Assembly: GCF_000427685.1 (NCBI RefSeq)
Contig: NZ_KE386573.1
Location: 1,286,938-1,350,937 of the forward strand
From: Haloplanus natans DSM 17983
GTDB taxonomy: Archaea; Halobacteriota; Halobacteria; Halobacteriales; Haloferacaceae
DNA: 64,000 nt
Direction: 5' to 3'
How positions within the stretch are numbered: position 1 is the stretch's first letter; every line of letters starts with the position of its first letter. The notes beneath the pieces were generated by a model, which saw nothing but the letters and a program-made list of their open reading frames with translations, was not told the DNA's origin and made no database searches. Below are positions 28,134 to 36,822 of the stretch, piece by piece. A program made the position numbers and the translations under genes.

Positions 28134-31100
28134 GCGACGACAGTGACGAGCACCCGTCGTGGTTCCCGGTCCCGGAAGAGGACGTCTCCCCAGAGCCCCA
28201 GCAGCGGGCCATCATCGATTCGGACGCGTACCCGATGCGAGTGCTCGCCGGGGCAGGGACGGGGAAGACGTTCACGATGGTGCGCAAAATCGAGCACCTC
28301 ATCGACGAGGAGGACGTGTCCCCCGACCGGATTCTCGCGTTGACGTTCACGAACAACGCCGCGGACTCGATGCGTGAGAAACTCAACGCGAAACTCGGCG
28401 CGGCCGGGTACGACATCGACGCGTACACGTATCACTCGATCTGCAACGAGATCCTCACCGACTACGCGTACGAAGCAGGAATCGACCCGGACTTCGAGGT
28501 CGCCACGGACGCCGAGAAGTACGCCATTGTGCTGGACGTTCTGGACGACATCAAGTATCGGTCGGTCAAACCCAACGTGTACGGGAGCGACGGGTACGCG
28601 TCAGGAGCCGCGTCGAAGCTGCTCGACTTCATCGGATCGATGAAACGCAGCGGCATCACGCCCGACGACATCGACGCTTTCCTCGGCCCTGCCGACCGCG
28701 TCTACGAACTCGCCGATCTCTCGGAGCGCGTCGAGAACATTGCCAGCGACCATCTCGGCGGCCGGTCCGTGTCGAGCGTGCTGGATTCGCTTCCAGACGC
28801 ACGCGCTGACCTCGTCGCTGAGCGCGACGCGCTCGGGACAGACGGAATGGAGGCCAGCGTCCACGACTTCATCGACCGCCTCGTGGATCTCTGCGACGAG
28901 CTGGAAGCAGCGTTCGAAGCCCACGAGACAGGCGACCGGGAGTTACCGGAAAACGCGTACAAGCTCCCGAAATACCTGCTCGGAGGGTACGCGAGCGGTG
29001 CGCCGACAGGCATCCCGGACGACCTCGATCTCGAACTCACCGACCACCTCGACTCGTTCCTCTCGGACTGCCTCACGGCCCGAGACCTGACGGCGGGCTA
29101 TGCGGCCTACGAGCGTGAACTCGACGAGCGGGACCTCATCGACTTCGACGGCCTCGTCGTGGAGACGGCCGCACTGATGGACTCGCCGGTTGGCGAGGAA
29201 ATCGCTGACCGATGGGACTACGTGTTCTGTGACGAGTTCCAGGACACCGACCGGCTGCAGTTCGACCTCGTCACGTCGCTGGTCACCGACGACAACCTGT
29301 TCGTCGTTGGTGATGACGATCAGGCGATCTACGAGTGGCGTGGCGCGAACGTCGCCAACATCACTAACGAACTCGACCGCGCGTTCGCCGCGCTCGAAGA
29401 TGAACCGTTAGAAGAGAACTTCCGGTCCCGACAGCCGATCCTCAACCTGGCGAACGAAGCAATTCAGAAGCTCGACCACCGCGAACGACACAAGACACTG
29501 CAACGCGTCGACGAACCCGAGTACGATGGCGACACCGTCGCCACCGTCGAGCTCCCGGACGATGACGATGCGGACGGCGCGATCCAGCTTCGCACCGTCG
29601 TCCAGAATCTGCTGAGCGGCGCAGCAGACAACCTCGACGAGGCGTACGACCCGGGCGACATTGCCCTGCTTGTCCGGAAGAACGACCACGCGAAGCCGGT
29701 CATCGAGGAGTTCGAGGATGCCGGCATCCCGTACCAGGTTGCTGGTGATCTGGCTACGGAATCAGTCGGCGTCGGCACCGTGACTGCCTACCTGAAGGCG
29801 CTCGCACGGCCCGAAGACGAGGTGAGCTGGAATCGCATCCTCCTGATGCGGTACCGGCTCTGCGATGCGGATCTCCGTACGCTCAACGCGGGCGACGACT
29901 CGCTCGTTGACACGCTCCGCGAGACGCCACTCGACGAGTTCGAGGACCCCGACCGCGTCGCGGAGGCCCGTGAGCACGTCACGGAACTGCTCGATATTCG
30001 AGACTCGGCGTCGCTCAGTCACCTATACCGCGAGCTTACGGACATCACGAACATCGAGTGGTACCTCAGCGAGCAGGAACGCCGAGACCTCGCCCAGCTG
30101 GAGGACGTCATCGAACAGTACGGGGACAGTGCCGTCCAACCACCGCTCACGCCGGCATTCATCGATTCACTCGAACACTACGACTCCCTGTTCGACGAGA
30201 GCGGCTCGACACCGACGAGTCAGCCGGACGTCGCCGACGACGCCGTCAACGTGATGACCATCCACAAGAGTAAGGGCCTGGACTTCCCGGTCGTCCTCAT
30301 CCCGCAAGTCACCGCCGACGAGTGGTCACCGAGTTCACGTACCTACGACGCACTCGAAATCGGCCTCTCGGACGGCCCAGAGGTGGCGTTCGCAGAGGAC
30401 TTCGTCGAACGTGACGCCCGCGAAACCCGTCGTGTGTTCCACGTCGGGATCACACGCGCCGAGGACATCCTCGTATTGCAGGGTGGACGAGAGGAAGCCG
30501 ACCCCGACGAAACGCATCCGATGGTAGAGGCGGTCGACGGCATTCTGCCATCCCGAACCCCGTGGGGACCGGAGCGGGGGAACCTTCCGATCTGGACCGA
30601 CGTGCAAGCATGCCTCCCGGACGAGGCGGTCGACTGGAGCGACACGCTGGCCAGCGAGACCGTCGGGAAGATCGGCGGCACAATCAGACACGACGGCGAC
30701 GAACTCTCGGTCGAGGGAGCGCCCGACCGCCTGTTGAACCTCGCAACGGCATCCATCGACGGAGACCTCACGACGGACGGTGAGCGATCGACGCTCCAGG
30801 TCGAATCGTTGACTGGGGCCTCGGCACCGTATCCGTCGATCTCACACAGCTACACGTCGCTGACGGCCTACGAGGAATGCCCGCGCAGTCATTACCTCGA
30901 ATACGTGGTCAACGCTTTCCCCGACTATCGGAGATCCACACGCGATGATGAAGACGGCGTGTCACAACGCGATATCGGCGTGCTCTTCCACGACACTGCG
31001 GAGCAAGCCGCGAACCGGTCGATTCGTGATCGGGACGCGTGGTACGAAATCTGCGAACGACTCGCCAGCCAGCGCCGAGCGGAAGACGCACTCCCGGCTG

Positions 31101-31567
31101 CGAACGCGTGCATCGATCGGTACTTTGAGTTGGCGTTGAGCGATTACGAAATCGTGGACGCGGAACGAGAGTTCGAACTCGATCTTGATGGACACGAACT
31201 CGTGGGATACATCGACGCCGTCTACCGGCTGCCAGACGGTGAGTTACTCGTCATCGATTACAAGGCGACCGAACGGTATCGGAACCTGCAGGAGGATAAG
31301 CAACTCCCGATCTACCTGTTGGCCTGCCGCGACCTGTACGACGAACCAGTCTCACGCGCAGGCTACGCCTACGTCGGCGACATCGGACCGAACGTCGAGA
31401 CGCGTTCGTTCGACGAATCGGAACTTCGTGCGGTTGAGGACGACATCGTGACCAAGATGGATAGAATCTCGAATTCGTCGTTCGAAGAGTATCGCGACGG
31501 TGAACACTGCCAGTGGTGTCGACACAACCAGCTTCCGTGTGCCCCACCATCGCTACGGAGCGACTGA
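28130..31567 (+). CDS. AddA-like UvrD-family helicase-nuclease
   Basis: The 1145-residue protein is an SF1A helicase: Walker A VLAGAGTGKTFTMVRKIEHL near 40, Walker B FCDEFQDTDRLQ near 367, GDDDQAIYEWRG near 400, NVMTIHKSKGLDFP near 711 and FHVGITRAED near 770. The C-terminal RecB nuclease domain shows CPRSHYLEYV (Cys near 916), GYIDAVYR, LVIDYKATE near 1044, and CQWCRHNQLPC, which completes a Fe-S site. ATG 28130 overlaps the previous stop (ATGA); a longer frame from 28097 is rejected. With the two genes before it, it forms an AddAB-like double-nuclease motor for DNA-end processing, in repair or in destroying foreign DNA. Confidence 0.88.
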   Translation: MSDDSDEHPSWFPVPEEDVSPEPQQRAIIDSDAYPMRVLAGAGTGKTFTMVRKIEHLIDEEDVSPDRILALTFTNNAADSMREKLNAKLGAAGYDIDAYTYHSICNEILTDYAYEAGIDPDFEVATDAEKYAIVLDVLDDIKYRSVKPNVYGSDGYASGAASKLLDFIGSMKRSGITPDDIDAFLGPADRVYELADLSERVENIASDHLGGRSVSSVLDSLPDARADLVAERDALGTDGMEASVHDFIDRLVDLCDELEAAFEAHETGDRELPENAYKLPKYLLGGYASGAPTGIPDDLDLELTDHLDSFLSDCLTARDLTAGYAAYERELDERDLIDFDGLVVETAALMDSPVGEEIADRWDYVFCDEFQDTDRLQFDLVTSLVTDDNLFVVGDDDQAIYEWRGANVANITNELDRAFAALEDEPLEENFRSRQPILNLANEAIQKLDHRERHKTLQRVDEPEYDGDTVATVELPDDDDADGAIQLRTVVQNLLSGAADNLDEAYDPGDIALLVRKNDHAKPVIEEFEDAGIPYQVAGDLATESVGVGTVTAYLKALARPEDEVSWNRILLMRYRLCDADLRTLNAGDDSLVDTLRETPLDEFEDPDRVAEAREHVTELLDIRDSASLSHLYRELTDITNIEWYLSEQERRDLAQLEDVIEQYGDSAVQPPLTPAFIDSLEHYDSLFDESGSTPTSQPDVADDAVNVMTIHKSKGLDFPVVLIPQVTADEWSPSSRTYDALEIGLSDGPEVAFAEDFVERDARETRRVFHVGITRAEDILVLQGGREEADPDETHPMVEAVDGILPSRTPWGPERGNLPIWTDVQACLPDEAVDWSDTLASETVGKIGGTIRHDGDELSVEGAPDRLLNLATASIDGDLTTDGERSTLQVESLTGASAPYPSISHSYTSLTAYEECPRSHYLEYVVNAFPDYRRSTRDDEDGVSQRDIGVLFHDTAEQAANRSIRDRDAWYEICERLASQRRAEDALPAANACIDRYFELALSDYEIVDAEREFELDLDGHELVGYIDAVYRLPDGELLVIDYKATERYRNLQEDKQLPIYLLACRDLYDEPVSRAGYAYVGDIGPNVETRSFDESELRAVEDDIVTKMDRISNSSFEEYRDGEHCQWCRHNQLPCAPPSLRSD

Positions 31568-31592
31568 TTGCTCTCCGAAGATAGGTATCTTC

Positions 31593-31641
31593 GGTTCTGC
31601 TGAACCTCTCAGAAACTGTTAGGAACAGCGTGCTGAGCAGT
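31593..31641 (+). repeat. solo IS-like terminal sequence
   Basis: This 49-base segment (starting GGTTCTGCTGAACC and containing TTAGGAACAGCGTGCTGA) matches the repeat at 39210-39257 at roughly three quarters of positions. No transposase is near. It is probably the left-over end of a deleted insertion element; the rest of 31568-31792 shows no gene. Confidence 0.45.
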
Positions 31642-31792
31642 GAAATCGTATACAGCACCCAGCGCCCTGCGTATTTCAGCCGAAGAAACCTGACTCAAAC
31701 TTAGCATGGAAGTATGAACGTAGTGCCCGACTGGAGAGAAAGATCTATGTAGTGACCCCCGTCCTGACGTAGGTTAATGGGAGTCACGCGAG

Positions 31793-33181
31793 ATGAGGGT
31801 AGGTATGGGTGAGAATATCCTAGAGTTGGATACGGAACGGATAGAGAACTTCATCGACCGGTATCTGGAGCTCGAACGCCGAGCCCAGCAGCCGTATGGC
31901 GTGTTTTCGTTCCTATCCGGGCGTCGGGAGAAAAAATATCAACAGACACTCGAGTATTTCTTGGATCCGAACAAGCCACACGGTTTCGGGGACACGCTTC
32001 TGGAAGTGTTCTTGGAGGTTGTTGGTGCCCCTAAATTGAATCTTGCAGCCCAACATGTCGAAATCGAGGAAGAGGTACACGTCGCAGACGACGATTCCGA
32101 GGGTCGTATCGACCTCGTCATCTGTGGCGGGCAGGCTCTGGATGACCACCCAGACTGGGCAGTCTTCCTGGAACTGAAAGTCGGGGCCGATGAGAACGAG
32201 AATCAGACACCAACATACGCCGCAGCAGACAATTGGCAATTCACGTGGTTCGACAGAACCGAAATCACGGTCGACGAACTCGACGAAACCTATGTCTACG
32301 TGAAGAAAGCGCAGGCAAACCCGCCTGAATCCTGCGAATTCGACGCGGTTGATTGGAGGACAGTCGCAGAAACATTCGATCATCGACTCCAGGGCTCGCT
32401 GTTCCAGTACCCGAACCGAAGCGTCATCCAGCTCACCGATTTCATTCGATCGCTACAGGAGACTGAGAACATGGACTCACCACTCGACGAAGACGAACTC
32501 GCCGAACGCCTCAAACTGTTCTTCGAATACGACGACGTCATCCAGCAGGTGGAACAAGCGCACAGGCAGTTCGAGAACGATTTCGACGACGTCAGCACCC
32601 ACCTCACAGCTCGGTGGGGAGACAGAATTCGGGACCGGTTCGATGTGGCGGAGTCCGGGTGGAAGATTCGGTCGAACGACAGCCCGAAGTGGCAAGGATT
32701 GATGCCGGAGTACTGGGATCAGGACCCGTTTGGCTGGGATAGTACCGTCGCACTGTACTTCCGGATCCCATCCACGACTGAGCACCTGCGAAAGCAAGAA
32801 CTCTCGTTCCGGTTGCGGCTGCCACCGCAGCGCAAAGTCCACAAGCAGACTTTCGAAGGAGATAGATCGTTCAATAGCGTGTTCACTGGGAAGTGTACAG
32901 GGGAGTATGAAGAGGGCATCCGTGTAGAGCTAGAGAAACTGGACGTGGACGAGATTACCCTAGGGAGGGCTTCTACGCTGTTCACCAAGACCTACGACCT
33001 CGATCCAGAGAACTTGGTCTCGTCTTATTTCGCCCAGGTTACTACTGCCGTCGACGAGTTTTGCAGTGAGAGTTCACAGTTGTTGAGGCTCCTGAACTCG
33101 GTGTTCGAAGAATCGTACGAGGACGTGTTCGGTGAACCGCCGGCTGGTGAGTTCTCAGGTACTCTGTCGAAACGGGAGTAG
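31793..33181 (+). CDS. PD-(D/E)XK nuclease superfamily protein
   Basis: The 462-residue protein has an N-terminal nuclease fold: KKYQQTLEYFLDPNKPHGFG (near 44-63) opens the domain, and GRIDLVICGG near 104 with AVFLELKVGADENENQ near 124 provide the Asp and the Glu-x-Lys followed by Gln. This matches the PD-(D/E)XK group common in prokaryotic defence islands. Residues 230-462 form a separate helical and beta region of unknown role. ATG at 31805 (MGENILELD) is an alternative start. It is a single gene, convergent with the PIN-like gene. Confidence 0.75.
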   Translation: MRVGMGENILELDTERIENFIDRYLELERRAQQPYGVFSFLSGRREKKYQQTLEYFLDPNKPHGFGDTLLEVFLEVVGAPKLNLAAQHVEIEEEVHVADDDSEGRIDLVICGGQALDDHPDWAVFLELKVGADENENQTPTYAAADNWQFTWFDRTEITVDELDETYVYVKKAQANPPESCEFDAVDWRTVAETFDHRLQGSLFQYPNRSVIQLTDFIRSLQETENMDSPLDEDELAERLKLFFEYDDVIQQVEQAHRQFENDFDDVSTHLTARWGDRIRDRFDVAESGWKIRSNDSPKWQGLMPEYWDQDPFGWDSTVALYFRIPSTTEHLRKQELSFRLRLPPQRKVHKQTFEGDRSFNSVFTGKCTGEYEEGIRVELEKLDVDEITLGRASTLFTKTYDLDPENLVSSYFAQVTTAVDEFCSESSQLLRLLNSVFEESYEDVFGEPPAGEFSGTLSKRE

Positions 33182-33221
33182 TCAACAGAGAGTCTCTTCC
33201 ACCTAGGCAAGGGCGGGATTA

Positions 33222-34253
33222 CTATTCTTTCAGTTCCTCGTACGACTCGACGATCGAGAGATCGCCCACTAACTTCTCGTCGAGTTTCGGACTGCGCGCA
33301 TCGAGCTCGACCCGCTCGTGTTGCCAATCCAGTTCGTCCTTACCGCGCCACACGCCGTAGACGGTCACGCTCGGCAGTTCGACGACGCCGAACACGATGG
33401 CCAGCATGTAGAGCAACAGTTCGACATCGCGCCACGTCGCCGTAGTTTTGTCGGGGAGCTGATCGGGAAAATCGACACGCTGACCGAGCAGTCGATGCGC
33501 CCGCGCCCGTTCGACGAAGTTTCGATCGTTGCTGAACAGCAGGATATCGCTCCGATAGTCGCGATCGTACTCGTCGTACGCAGCGATGATCTCCTCGTCC
33601 CCCTGCTCGCTCTGCACTTCGACCGCCTGCTCGATGTCCCGGATCCGCCGATACGTAAGCAAGCCGAGGCGGCCGATGCGCGCCGAACCCAGTGGCTGGT
33701 TCCAGTACTCCTCGTAGACGGGGCCGAACGCCTCGACGAACGGATCGGTGTCGTGGCACTTGTCGTCCCAGGTCAGTTCGTCGCGAACACCAGTGGCGAG
33801 CACGAACCCGTTCACGTCGCCGACGCTGTCGCCGCCGTGAAGACCGAGCACGCGGTCGATCCGCCACGGCATGAGGTTCGTGTCGAAGCCAGCGAACGCG
33901 GGGGGATGCCCGGCCATCAGATCCGGATCGCCGTAGCGATTTAGGAACGTCTCGACCTCGTCGCGATTGGCGATGTCGACGATCCCACTCGCCAGAATCG
34001 CCTTGAGATACTCGTCTACCGCAGGGAGATCCTCGTACACTCGTTCCGGGTACTGACGGCCGATCTCTTCCCGTGCCGTCGCGTACTTCTCGACACCACT
34101 CGAAAACTCGATCGTCGCGTCGTCGCTGCCGCCGAGATCGACTGTCAAGAGTTCGCCGAGTTCGTCTGAAGGGTGTTCGACGGCGAATCTCGCATCGCCG
34201 CGATCGGCGAGTCGGTTCAACAGGATCGTGAGGTGCTCCCGTTTGATCCGCAT
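33222..34253 (-). CDS. PIN-like nuclease, partner of a CARF-like protein
   Basis: The 343-residue protein has a region of unknown fold (1-115) and then a PIN-like domain: FAGFDTNLMPWRIDRVLGLH (Asp124), FVLATGVRDELTW (Glu159) and DILLFSNDRNFVERARAHRL (Asp243). These acidic residues and the SNDRNF pattern are the PIN active-site layout. The C-terminal half ends with a hydrophobic helix (LYMLAIVFGVVELP). Its ATG overlaps the stop of the CARF-like gene (TGATG), so both are probably translated together. I infer an RNase or DNase controlled by the CARF-like sensor. Confidence 0.7.
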   Translation of the reverse strand: MRIKREHLTILLNRLADRGDARFAVEHPSDELGELLTVDLGGSDDATIEFSSGVEKYATAREEIGRQYPERVYEDLPAVDEYLKAILASGIVDIANRDEVETFLNRYGDPDLMAGHPPAFAGFDTNLMPWRIDRVLGLHGGDSVGDVNGFVLATGVRDELTWDDKCHDTDPFVEAFGPVYEEYWNQPLGSARIGRLGLLTYRRIRDIEQAVEVQSEQGDEEIIAAYDEYDRDYRSDILLFSNDRNFVERARAHRLLGQRVDFPDQLPDKTTATWRDVELLLYMLAIVFGVVELPSVTVYGVWRGKDELDWQHERVELDARSPKLDEKLVGDLSIVESYEELKE

Positions 34254-34723
34254 CAGAACACCTCCGTGAAGTCGATGAGTTCGATGGCCGGTCGGGGAAT
34301 CGTCGGAAACGACTCGCCGAAGTACTCGCCGTCGACGTGCGTGTAGTAGAGGTGGTCGACGTCGTACTCGAAACCCGCCCGGAAGCTGATGATCGACCAG
34401 AACTTCCGCCCGGGCGTGACGTCGATGGCGACGCTCGCGGCCGCGTCAGTGCTGGCTTCGAGCGCCGTCTTCAGATACTCGATGATCGCCTGAAAGTCGC
34501 GCTCGTCGGCGATCGTCTCGACCGTGATCGACGGCTCGCTCCCGCCGTGAGCGGTCACGACCGTCTTCATGAGCGATGTCGCGGCGTCGGTCACGTCCGC
34601 GATCACCGGATTGTTGAGCACATAGATGTCGGTCGGCACGAACTCGTCGTGACACGCGGCGGCGAGTGGATTCACCACGGGTGCGACGCTCGTGCTTCCG
34701 TTCGTGATCCACACCCGTTCCAT
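34253..34723 (-). CDS. CARF-like ligand-sensing protein
   Basis: The 156-residue single-domain protein shows the CARF pattern: a first strand and loop MERVWITNGSTSVAPVVNPL, a second strand TDIYVLNNP, a helix after DERDFQAIIEYLKTALE, and the hallmark loop AIDVTPGRKFWSIISF (101-110), like the TGGTK loop that binds cyclic oligoadenylates in CRISPR type III effectors. The strand VDHLYYTHVD follows, as in Card1/Can2-type CARFs. The ATG at 34723 is chosen because it starts directly with strand 1; a GTG at 34762 is possible. There is no CRISPR array or cas gene in the window. Confidence 0.65.
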   Translation of the reverse strand: MERVWITNGSTSVAPVVNPLAAACHDEFVPTDIYVLNNPVIADVTDAATSLMKTVVTAHGGSEPSITVETIADERDFQAIIEYLKTALEASTDAAASVAIDVTPGRKFWSIISFRAGFEYDVDHLYYTHVDGEYFGESFPTIPRPAIELIDFTEVF

Positions 34724-34881
34724 ACGCCACTGCAGTACGGCGACTGTGTTAACGATTTTCACAGTGCGTTTCGACTGGCACTACCGCCCACGCCCCAGCT
34801 TGACCCTACTACTTTGTACGGCGGACACGATGACCCGACACCGGCGTGTCGACGGTGACGACACGCGGAGGATGATTCTCG

Positions 34882-35811
34882 ATGAAAGCCACTGATCGTG
34901 CCGAAGGCGCCTTACTGGGACTCGCGTGCGGCGATGCCCTAGGTCGTCCGGTCGAGTTCCGATCACCACGGCGTATCGAACGGGAGTACGGACGACTCGA
35001 CGAGATGGTGGGCGACGGCACCCATCGCAAACCACCAGGCACCATCACGGATGACACCGAACTGGCGCTTCGGATCGCCCGCAGTCTCGTCGAGACGGGC
35101 ACGTTCGACGGCGCGGACGTCGCCGACCGGTTCGTCGAGTGGTACCGGAGCGACCCGTTCGACATCGGCGGGCTCACTGCCGACGCTCTCCGACTGATCG
35201 ATCAGGGACACGCGTGGGACGATGCTGGACAAACCTGCTGGGAGGCGCGTCCGGAGGGACAGAACGCGGGTAACGGAAGCGTCATGCGCTGTGCGCCCTA
35301 CGCACTCGCCTTCGATGACGACGCATCCGCGCTGGTGACTGCGAGTACGGCCTCCTCTCGGATCACCCACGCCGACCCGCGGTGTACGTACGGCTGTGCC
35401 GTGCTGAACCTCACGATCGCGAATTGTCTGCATGACCGCTCGCAACCGCTCGCGGCCGCGCTGGAAACTGTCCGTGCCGACGCCCCCGACGAACTCGTAG
35501 ACGCGCTCGAACCGATCGTTGCGGGCGCGGAACCAGAGCCGCTCTCGAACAGCGGCTACGTCGTTCACACGCTCCAGACGGCACTCTACGAGGCATTCAC
35601 AGCCGAGGAGGTCAGTGAGGCGATCGTCGCCGCGGTCAATCGAGGTGGTGACGCCGACACGCTCGGCGCCGTCTCCGGGACAGTCGCAGGAGCCCGATTC
35701 AGCGCGTCGTCACTCCCGCCTGCGTGGCGCGATGCGATCGACGAGGCCGCCGAGCTTCGTGACCTCGCCCGCGAACTGTTCGAGGGAACGTATAAACCGG
35801 CGTCGTCCTGA
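34882..35811 (+). CDS. ADP-ribosylglycohydrolase family protein
   Basis: The 309-residue DraG/ARH-type enzyme would remove ADP-ribose from proteins or nucleic acids. Motifs: GALLGLACGDALGRPVEF near 9, TITDDTELALRIARSLVE near 54 (metal-binding TDDT), GNGSVMRCAPYALAF near 130, THADPRCTYGCAVLN and NRGGDADTLGAVSGTVAGAR near 253 (the second metal motif GGDADT). All metal ligands are present, so it should be active. It is divergent from the CARF-like gene with about 158 bases between them; a shared role is only suggested by position. Confidence 0.9.
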   Translation: MKATDRAEGALLGLACGDALGRPVEFRSPRRIEREYGRLDEMVGDGTHRKPPGTITDDTELALRIARSLVETGTFDGADVADRFVEWYRSDPFDIGGLTADALRLIDQGHAWDDAGQTCWEARPEGQNAGNGSVMRCAPYALAFDDDASALVTASTASSRITHADPRCTYGCAVLNLTIANCLHDRSQPLAAALETVRADAPDELVDALEPIVAGAEPEPLSNSGYVVHTLQTALYEAFTAEEVSEAIVAAVNRGGDADTLGAVSGTVAGARFSASSLPPAWRDAIDEAAELRDLARELFEGTYKPASS

Positions 35812-35901
35812 ACGCCGCTCTGGGACTCTCGTGCCGGTACGCGTACCGCGGATCCCACACGGCCTCTGGTCTTATTACGTTGGCCGACGAACGAATCGGT
35901 T

Positions 35902-36015
35902 GTGACCGAACGTCCAGGAGAAGACGCCGACGCGGACGAAATAGCAGCGTGGATGGAGGCTGATTTCGGCGAAGCTCTGGCTGAGGGAGTAAAAAAGGCG
36001 CTCAGTGACGAGTAG
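35902..36015 (+). CDS. small acidic protein, 37 residues
   Basis: A GTG-started frame encodes MTERPGEDADADEIAAWMEA and ends GVKKALSDE. A TATA-like CTTATTA at 35871-35877 lies 25-31 bases before the GTG, the spacing of haloarchaeal leaderless genes, and the composition is typical of haloarchaeal proteins. It has no family that I recognise. The remaining bases to 36314 hold only the palindrome listed separately. Confidence 0.4.
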   Translation: MTERPGEDADADEIAAWMEADFGEALAEGVKKALSDE

Positions 36016-36231
36016 CTACTGATCTCATCCGACCCGAAATCGAGGCCAATCAAAGGGCGTGGCACCCGCTACTCGGATTCTCGTTATCGATCACTCTTTC
36101 AACACGATGACTGCGTACATCCCCCACCCCAGAACCCACAGATAGCGGCTCGGCGGTAAGTAGCAGCCACCGGGTATCCCCCGGTCGGTCACCGTCCCCG
36201 AGCGACCCGGTGTGGGGGTTGGGGGCACCGT

Positions 36232-36253
36232 AGGGCGATCCTAGGATCGCCCT
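36232..36253. repeat. 22-base perfect palindrome
   Basis: The 22 bases from AGGGCGATC through CTAG to GATCGCCCT read the same on both strands. They lie 62 bases before the 36315 start codon, within a G-run-rich stretch (GTGGGGGTTGGGGG). It could be an operator for a dimeric repressor, a cruciform, or part of a terminator for the small upstream gene. Confidence 0.6.
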
Positions 36254-36314
36254 TGGATTCACCTAGGGCAGACGTAGGGAGAAGCTTGACTGGGACGTAG
36301 ACCGAACTCCCTAC

Positions 36315-36767
36315 ATGGGGCTCGTCAATCGTCTCCGAGGACTGTTCAGCGACCACGACTCGGAGGAGAGCGTGCAGTACGAACTGCTTCGGATGACGAA
36401 AAACGGCGGCTGGGAGAAACCTGGCCAAGTCAAGGTCGTGGGAGAGGGTGAGATCTACATCGGCCCGGATATCGACAAGCCTCAGAGTGACGATGATTGG
36501 CCGATCGACGGCAACCCCGGTCGCTATCGCTTGGTTCGACGGGTGAACGGGCGAATTGACAGCGACGTGTGGAGCTACGAGACCGACGATGCGGATGCGT
36601 ATTACCGGCGCGAGCGCGAGAAAGACCGGCAACGAGAGAAACTCCGGGAGATGAGCTTCGAGGAAGTGGAACGCGAGTTTTTCGATGGCCCGGAGGAGCT
36701 GGACAAACACGATTTCGACGAAATCAGGGAACGCTACGAGGAACTTCGAGAGCAGCGATCTGGCTAA
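36315..36767 (+). CDS. hypothetical protein, 150 residues
   Basis: It begins MGLVNRLRGLFSDHDSEESV. A compact beta-rich middle (VQYELLRMTKNGGWEKPGQV, later RYRLVRRVNGRIDSDVWSYE) is followed by a long charged helix (YYRREREKDRQREKLREMSF) and an acidic end, probably a coiled coil. No known family, active site or membrane segment is seen. Codon use is haloarchaeal, and a stop 56 bases before the convergent nuclease gene closes the frame. Confidence 0.65.
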   Translation: MGLVNRLRGLFSDHDSEESVQYELLRMTKNGGWEKPGQVKVVGEGEIYIGPDIDKPQSDDDWPIDGNPGRYRLVRRVNGRIDSDVWSYETDDADAYYRREREKDRQREKLREMSFEEVEREFFDGPEELDKHDFDEIRERYEELREQRSG

Positions 36768-36822
36768 TTCGACCACCGGGTATCGAACAGTCCCCGATCG
36801 TCCTCGTTCTCATCTCTGCTCG

